Shown here: one piece after another, positions 17,262-21,093 of the stretch
Layout of the letters: each line of letters starts with the position of its first letter
Position numbering within the stretch: position 1 is the first letter of the stretch
Source of the DNA: Solicoccozyma terricola
Taxonomy: Eukaryota; Basidiomycota; Tremellomycetes; Filobasidiales; Piskurozymaceae
Assembly (NCBI GenBank): GCA_001600875.1
Contig: BCLD01000020.1
Span: 332,905-353,997, forward strand
Length of the DNA: 21,093 nt
Direction of reading: 5' to 3'
Made by a program: the position numbers and the translations under genes
The notes under the pieces: model-generated
Told to the model about the DNA's origin: nothing
What the model saw: only the letters and a program-made list of their open reading frames with translations
Database searches by the model: none

Positions 17262-17900
17262 TACGCATGCATCCTGTTTTTGACCAGCAGAGGCCAGCAA
17301 GTGCCTTCTGTGAAAGGACAGCCTGTCTTTTCACCGTTTTGGGACAGGTGACTGCGGATCCAAAAAACTGCTTCAGAAAAATGGGGAGAAGAAAATGCAA
17401 ATGAAAATAAAATAAAAAGGGTGAGTGTCTGACAGCAGCAACAGCTTGGCGTCTTCTGGGAAGACACGCTGTGTTTTGACCAGCAGAGTCCAGCAGGTGC
17501 CTTCTGTGAAAGGACAGCCTGCCTTTTCACCGTTCTGGGACAGGTGACTGCAGATCCAAAAGGCTTTGTCAGAAAAGTGAGGGAAGAAAATAAATCAAAT
17601 GAAATAAAAATGGCGAGTGTATGACAGAAACAACAGCTTGGTGTGTTCCAGGAAGATACGCTGTATTTTGACCAGCGGAGTCCAGGAAGTGCCTGCTGTG
17701 GAAGGACAGGCTGTCCTTTCGCCGTTCTGGGACAGGTGACTGCAGATCCAAATTGTGTGGCGAGAGTGTCCGATAGGAACAACAGCTTGGTTTGTTCCAG
17801 GAAGACACGCCGTCTTTTGACCAGCAGAGTCCAGCAAGTGCTTCTGTGAAAGGGCACGCTGTCTTTTCACCGTTACGGGACAGTGCGCTGGAGGCAGCGG
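17262..17900 (+). repeat. Tandem satellite with 25-bp palindrome
   Basis: Four units with the landmark TGACCAGC at 17281, 17477, 17669 and 17818 (spacing 196, 192 and 149 bp; the last lacks the A-rich part). Each unit has a palindrome of 25 bp at 17310-17334, 17506-17530, 17698-17722 and 17846-17870. In the first copy the arms GTGAAAGGACAG and TGTCTTTTCAC pair around a central C with one G-T pair. Units also share a ttgggacaggtgactg block, an A-rich spacer, and a second related inverted motif (ggaagacacgctgt). Diverged copies lie at 8288-8420 and 8637-8661. Confidence 0.88.
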
Positions 17901-18348
17901 CTTTGGGATTGCGAGATGACCACCTGGCACGTTGAGATGGTTTGGGACCACCAGGAGAGTTTGTGTGGGACCGTCAGAACCGTGGTGTGAGGTCCTGACG
18001 GCCGCCGCTGAAGCGGTAGGGTACCGTTTACGGCTCTTAATCTGTTGGAATATGTCAGATATGAGATATACTGTGATGCTTATGACTTCTATACATGGTA
18101 TCGCGAGACAGCGAGCAAGGTAGTGAAAAGACATGAAGAAAGCCACGAAGATGACCCCAAGGCAAAGCATGGTCCGTACGTAGCCCGCAAAGGTGCAATC
18201 CGACTTGGGAAAGTGGCTTGAAGCTGATGTGACCAAGATCCCCCCGCAAAAGCCGCCACCAACAGACGTGGACTAACCTGCTGATTCCAGATGCGACAGT
18301 GTCATGAGCATCGGCATCATGAGTGATTTTGGCAGTCTCTTGATCCAT
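17595..18348 (-). CDS. Candidate two-exon membrane protein whose end is satellite sequence
   Basis: A minus-strand ATG at 18348 opens MDQETAKITHDADAHDTVAS, ending at a donor gttagt (18277-18272). With the acceptor cttcaag (intron 18277-18217, 61 nt, phase 2) it joins a frame that stays open to 17595. This frame has hydrophobic segments TMLCLGVIFVAFFMSFHYLA and CIEVISITVYLI (membrane spans), a basic patch (IKSRKR), then a Pro-rich tail that runs into the satellite. A TATA-like sequence is 76 bp upstream. The predicted length is about 230 residues; the last 90 or so are translated satellite. I do not know the family. An alternative reading of 18043-18264 as an LTR is given under findings. Confidence 0.38.
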
Positions 18349-18423
18349 GTTGTGCGTTGTCGGGGTGGATGATGAGAGTGATGTGACGAGGTGGACTTCC
18401 CTGATTGCTGATTTGCTCACATG

Positions 18424-18429
18424 TTATAC
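18424..18429 (-). promoter_or_regulatory. TATA-like box of the 18348 gene
   Basis: Minus-strand GGTATAAC, 76 bp before the ATG, with a pyrimidine-rich leader between them. Spacing resembles that of the two plus-strand TATA boxes. Confidence 0.4.
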
Positions 18430-18897
18430 CTTCCGATCGGCAGGTGAAGTAAACATCGTACCTCGCACGCAGCCTTTGATGAAAAGATGATCACTTTTGT
18501 CAAGGACTTGTGAAGACCTCGTTGCTACCGTAGGTAGCAGGGAGCGGCTATGGGGGATACAGCTCTTTTGCCATGACCATCCCTCGCTCCGCCGGGGAGG
18601 TGAAGGGAATGGCTAGCACACGTGTCAAGGACTTCCTAACTCCGTCGCAGGAATTTCTGTTGCGCGGATTCAGTCATTCTAGTCTGTGTGGAATTTGGAT
18701 ATGCGTAGGCAGAGCTGGCTGCAATGATGCTGTGGAAAACACACACACCCCAGAAAGGGCATCGTCAACCGGGGTTTCAGTCCACGTACCAGAGGGTCTA
18801 GCTCTTGTAGCCCAGGTCTCGAACAAGGCCCTCAGCACGCTTCCGGACTTGTTCTTTGTTCACCCGTAGTTAGACCTCTTAAGTCGACTCTCTTAGC

Positions 18898-18919
18898 CTC
18901 TGTACCCATAGGTACAGAG
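18898..18919. repeat. 9-bp inverted repeat
   Basis: CTCTGTACC and GGTACAGAG with a 4-nt loop CATA. Confidence 0.7.
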
Positions 18920-19144
18920 TGCTGAGCCTGGATAGAATATCCATATCTGACAGTGAGAACGTCCAGAGGTTTTTGTTAACATGAGCCTCGCGGGATACGA
19001 CCCACAAGACAAGTTGAGGTGGATCAAGGGGGACGTGCATCCGCTGCGACATCGCGAGGTTCCGCATTAGGAGTTCATGCCAAAGATTTATGGTGCCATG
19101 TGTGAGTCGACAGCACGGTGGCAGGATCGGAATACTGGACAAGG

Positions 19145-19201
19145 GTATGGTGAACGCTTCCGACGCTGGCCCCACTTGTACTAACTGGCGTCTGCCGATA
19201 G
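19145..19201 (+). other. Intron-like segment with TACTAAC branch site
   Basis: Donor gtatgg, branch sequence TACTAAC (about 19178-19184) and acceptor gccgatag; 57 nt. The upstream frame (ending DRNTGQ) and the downstream frame (ASCRRRIACKRDVWREANPS) join in phase, giving a short, unrecognised coding piece. A second donor-like gtgagt follows at about 19280. Confidence 0.35.
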
Positions 19202-19593
19202 TAGCGCATCATGTAGAAGGCGTATCGCATGTAAGAGAGACGTCTGGCGCGAAGCCAATCCATCGAGACTGATCGCCACAGTGAGTAAGACTTAGCGTGC
19301 ATGTACGCCGAGTCAGATACAGAGCTAGGGAGGGAGATGCCCACATCACCAATACCTCTTGGGTTCTAATTCACAAGTCACGTTCTGCAGTATTACCCTT
19401 CTCCGCATCGTCTTCTGACCCGATCCCCTCTTTGCTTCTGCTGTTGATGTCCAATGCCATCTCGGCGTCACCACTTGTACCACGGTGTCATAGACACATC
19501 ACGCCCAGGACCTGATACCGACGAGCCTTACATGAGCTAACGGTGTGAAGAAGTGGATTTGTAGTGCTACCCGACATATGGAAGTTCGGGACA

Positions 19594-19598
19594 AATCA
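19594..19598. repeat. Left target-site duplication AATCA
   Basis: Directly precedes TGTTGAAA; same as 19795-19799. Confidence 0.85.
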
Positions 19599-19794
19599 TG
19601 TTGAAATAACCGTGTCTTTAGAGCGCTCTATCACTCCGGACAGTAGGACACTCCTACGGACAATCGGAGAAATTGCCCGGAGGAACGGTATCAGGTCAAC
19701 CATTGTCCTCTAGCTGTCTCTTTAACTATAAAGATCCAGGGAATGTCGAGCCAGAGGTGTACTTTTGTAGAGAGAACAACCAATTCATTTGTCA
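19599..19794 (+). mobile_element. Solo LTR, family B copy 2, with 5-bp target duplication
   Basis: 196 bp, TGTTGAAATAACCG to CATTTGTCA, flanked by AATCA on both sides (19594-19598 and 19795-19799). It differs from copy 1 (3549-3744) at only about ten positions and has exactly the same length. The TATA-like actataaag is conserved. It interrupts a minus-strand frame that would otherwise read on across the target site. Confidence 0.92.
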
Positions 19795-19799
19795 AATCA
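19795..19799. repeat. Right target-site duplication AATCA
   Basis: Directly follows TTTGTCA; same as 19594-19598. Confidence 0.85.
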
Positions 19800-20575
19800 T
19801 ACATCCTTATCCTATCATACTCGCCCGCAGTCCTGATGGTCGATTTTCCATCTTGGAGCGAACCCGTTATGTGGTCTCCAAAGCTGTTACGCTCGTCGTT
19901 CATAGTTGCAGGCGTTGAATCGGACGCAACAGTCATCGGACGTGCCGAACTGCGGTTCAGTTGGAGAAGCCTCTCTCGGCTCGGCGATATTCTCCCCTGG
20001 GGTGCGCTGGGAGGATGGATCTTTTTTAGGTTGTCCTTTTCGGTGCAAAACGGTAACAAGTCGCCCTCGCTAAGTCACTGTCACGCGACCGATCGCAGCA
20101 GCGGAGTGTGTTAGGTCGTAATGCGCAGCGGGTAATCCAGTTCGGCTGCTGTGTCGAGTTGGGTGAACATGACGTGACAGTGGACTGGGGGGCCCGAATC
20201 TGCTGTTGTTGAGGCTGATACGGAGGCGGTTCACGCGCGCCCATTTTACCCAGTACTGTTGGATCCCACAGCGGCCATCCACCGGGGGCATCACCTCCTT
20301 CTGCTGAGCCAAAAACCACGGTTCCGGATCACTGAGGATCTCAAAGGCAGGTTGTGGACTCGCGAACCCACTCGACTGCACCCCACCCCCTCCGCCGGTC
20401 GCCGTGGCCACATCCCGTGCCAATGTCGGTCCTCTGATCCACTCAGCCGTCTGCTCTCCGTCCTGCCTAAGAGAGGACGTCGTGGCCGGTAGCCAGCCCC
20501 ACGCAACGTCCCAATAGCAAGCTTCCAGAACAGGAAATGTCTCTAAAGGTTTTGGCAATATGGAAGCCAGCGATC

Positions 20576-20904
20576 AGGGATGACCGACACACAGTGAAGT
20601 TGGTAGAACGAAACGTAGAGATGGTCAAGGCTACTCTCTGGTTAGGGTTAGATGAGGCGCACAGCTGCTGTTAAACAGCATTTCCCAATTTGGAAAGTTG
20701 CCGTGAATTGCATTCATAATCAAATGGTAGTCTAGCAGGAGAAGAGGCTATTTTCACACCGTCAATATCAACACTCTCCTTCGCACCAACGTTTCATGTG
20801 GGTCGTATTAGCAGTTCGGCGGGTTTGTTCATCCGACATTCAGCACCTTGCAGACCAACTTCATTGGAAGCGGGTATCTGTTCTAGTAAATCTTCGACAT
20901 GGTC
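20576..20904. other. No gene seen; telomere-like dimer
   Basis: TTAGGGTTAG at 20642-20651, a short inverted repeat around gctgttaaacagc, and otherwise nothing assignable. It is the 3' flank of the TPR gene that ends at 20905. Confidence 0.35.
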
Positions 20905-21093
20905 TCAGTCGACCCCTTCCAATGAATGCATACGAGCGATCTCGCCCAGGCACCTGATGCAGTATGCCTTGCCTTGCATATCGTTGACCTGCTCGAATAG
21001 GGGGATAGCTTCCTCGAACCTCGCTCTGGCCTCGTCGTACTCTGACAGCAAACGAGCGACGTTGCCCAGGCTCCTGATGCAGTGTGCCTTGCC
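20905..21093 (-). CDS. TPR-repeat protein, C-terminal end, partial
   Basis: From the right edge the minus strand reads GKAHCIRSLGNVARLLSEYD, EARARFEEAIPLFEQVNDMQ, GKAYCIRCLGEIARMHSLEG and VD, then TGA at 20907-20905. These are one full and one partial 40-residue TPR unit, followed by a short end. The frame is intact in the window and no lesion is visible. The rest of the gene, including any NB-ARC or effector domain, lies to the right. The units are more diverged from each other than those at 13.1-13.5 kb. By analogy with the complete neighbour it may be another NLR-like gene, but only the TPR part can be seen. Confidence 0.8.
   Translation of the reverse strand, partial: GKAHCIRSLGNVARLLSEYDEARARFEEAIPLFEQVNDMQGKAYCIRCLGEIARMHSLEGVD

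Larger units (their letters stand above)
18430..19593. other. Mostly unassigned; small inverted repeats and one intron-like segment
   Basis: No recognisable gene. Perfect inverted repeats: GCTACC-GTA-GGTAGC (about 18523-18537) and the one at 18898-18919. An open plus frame at 18573-18869 has no motif. The frame starting at ATG 18981 (MSLAGYDPQDKLRWIKGDVH, one TAG, then MPKIYGAMCESTARWQDRN) reads like protein and ends at an intron-like segment 19145-19201. Confidence 0.35.
19540..20575 (-). pseudogene. Unrecognised minus-strand gene, frame-broken and LTR-disrupted
   Basis: Read on the minus strand, three consecutive stretches have protein-like composition in different frames. 20575 to about 20305: PLETFPVLEACYWDVAWGWL, a Gly run, then EILSDPEPWFLAQQ. 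About 20300-20080: GGWPLWDPTVLGKMGAREPP, then a Gln/Pro-rich stretch. About 20045-19800: KIHPPSAPQGRISPSRERLL, then SDSTPATMNDERNSFGDHIT and EYDRIRMYD. The first change of frame falls in a purine run (agaaggagg) near 20305 and looks like a one-base indel. The family B LTR interrupts the third stretch; without it the frame stays open for about 35 more codons. Ser/Pro/Gln-rich composition suggests a largely disordered protein. No domain recognised; part of this could be introns. Confidence 0.35.

Noticed and set aside
17174..17857. A 227-codon minus-strand repeat-like protein in the satellite
   Set aside because: Unit spacing (196, 192, 149) is not a constant multiple of three, so the same unit is read in different frames; the openness reflects few stop codons in the satellite.
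18043..18122. TGGTATCGCGAGAC near 18098 as an initiator-Met primer-binding site
   Set aside because: Only the first seven bases fit TGGTATCAGAGC and the implied LTR would be about 55 bp, too short.
1..21093. CRISPR arrays or prokaryotic operons
   Set aside because: No short regularly spaced direct repeats; introns and copia elements show a eukaryotic sequence.

Overview
The window looks like a repeat-rich accessory region of a filamentous fungal genome, probably a basidiomycete, though I cannot name the species. Evidence: many short GT-AG introns (about 43-84 nt), TATA boxes 65-75 bp before candidate ATGs, Ty1/copia retrotransposons with 5-bp target duplications, and a patatin/NB-ARC/TPR gene of the fungal NLR-like type. 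Almost every recognisable gene is broken by stops, frameshifts, lost splice sites or transposon insertions, so this is a gene graveyard rather than a working operon-like unit.

Layout. 1-206 (minus): end of a TPR-repeat gene running off the left edge. About 420-1530 (plus): remnant of a DEAD-box RNA helicase interrupted by a truncated copia LTR (1315-1494). 2311-about 2700 (plus): start of an unknown TATA-driven gene cut off by a copia element. About 2640-4266 (minus): truncated copia element with 5' LTR, a primer-binding site matching the tRNA-Lys(CUU) anticodon arm, and a gag gene with a zinc knuckle. That gag is itself split by a different 196-bp solo LTR (3549-3744). 4301-4639 (plus): middle of a protein kinase whose upstream part was lost at the copia insertion. 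5510-7239 (plus): a nearly full-length but damaged NIMA/NEK-like protein kinase with a C-terminal coiled coil. 5036-5262 and 8112-8309 are two copies of a dispersed repeat; 8288-8661 holds diverged copies of the satellite found at 17.3-17.9 kb. 9197-9397: solo copia LTR with a perfect target duplication. 9713-9866 (minus): possible end of an acidic protein gene.

10301-13643 (plus): the most informative locus, a patatin-NB-ARC-TPR NLR-like gene. It has two frameshifts, one nonsense codon and a changed Walker A, yet carries nearly identical 120-bp TPR repeats. A copia integrase fragment (13643-about 14945) ends it, and more TPR remnants follow (15335-15553). The right part has a candidate minus-strand gene (16268-17150), a 150-196-bp tandem satellite with a 25-bp palindrome (17262-17900), a candidate membrane-protein gene running into that satellite (17595-18348, minus), a second 196-bp solo LTR with target duplication (19599-19794), a decayed minus-strand gene (about 19540-20575), and the end of another TPR gene (20905-21093, minus).

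The genes do not form a pathway. The common theme is expansion and decay of repeat-bearing recognition proteins (three TPR loci) and kinases among young LTR insertions. No CRISPR array, rRNA or tRNA gene was seen. All calls are from reading the sequence; no database search was made.
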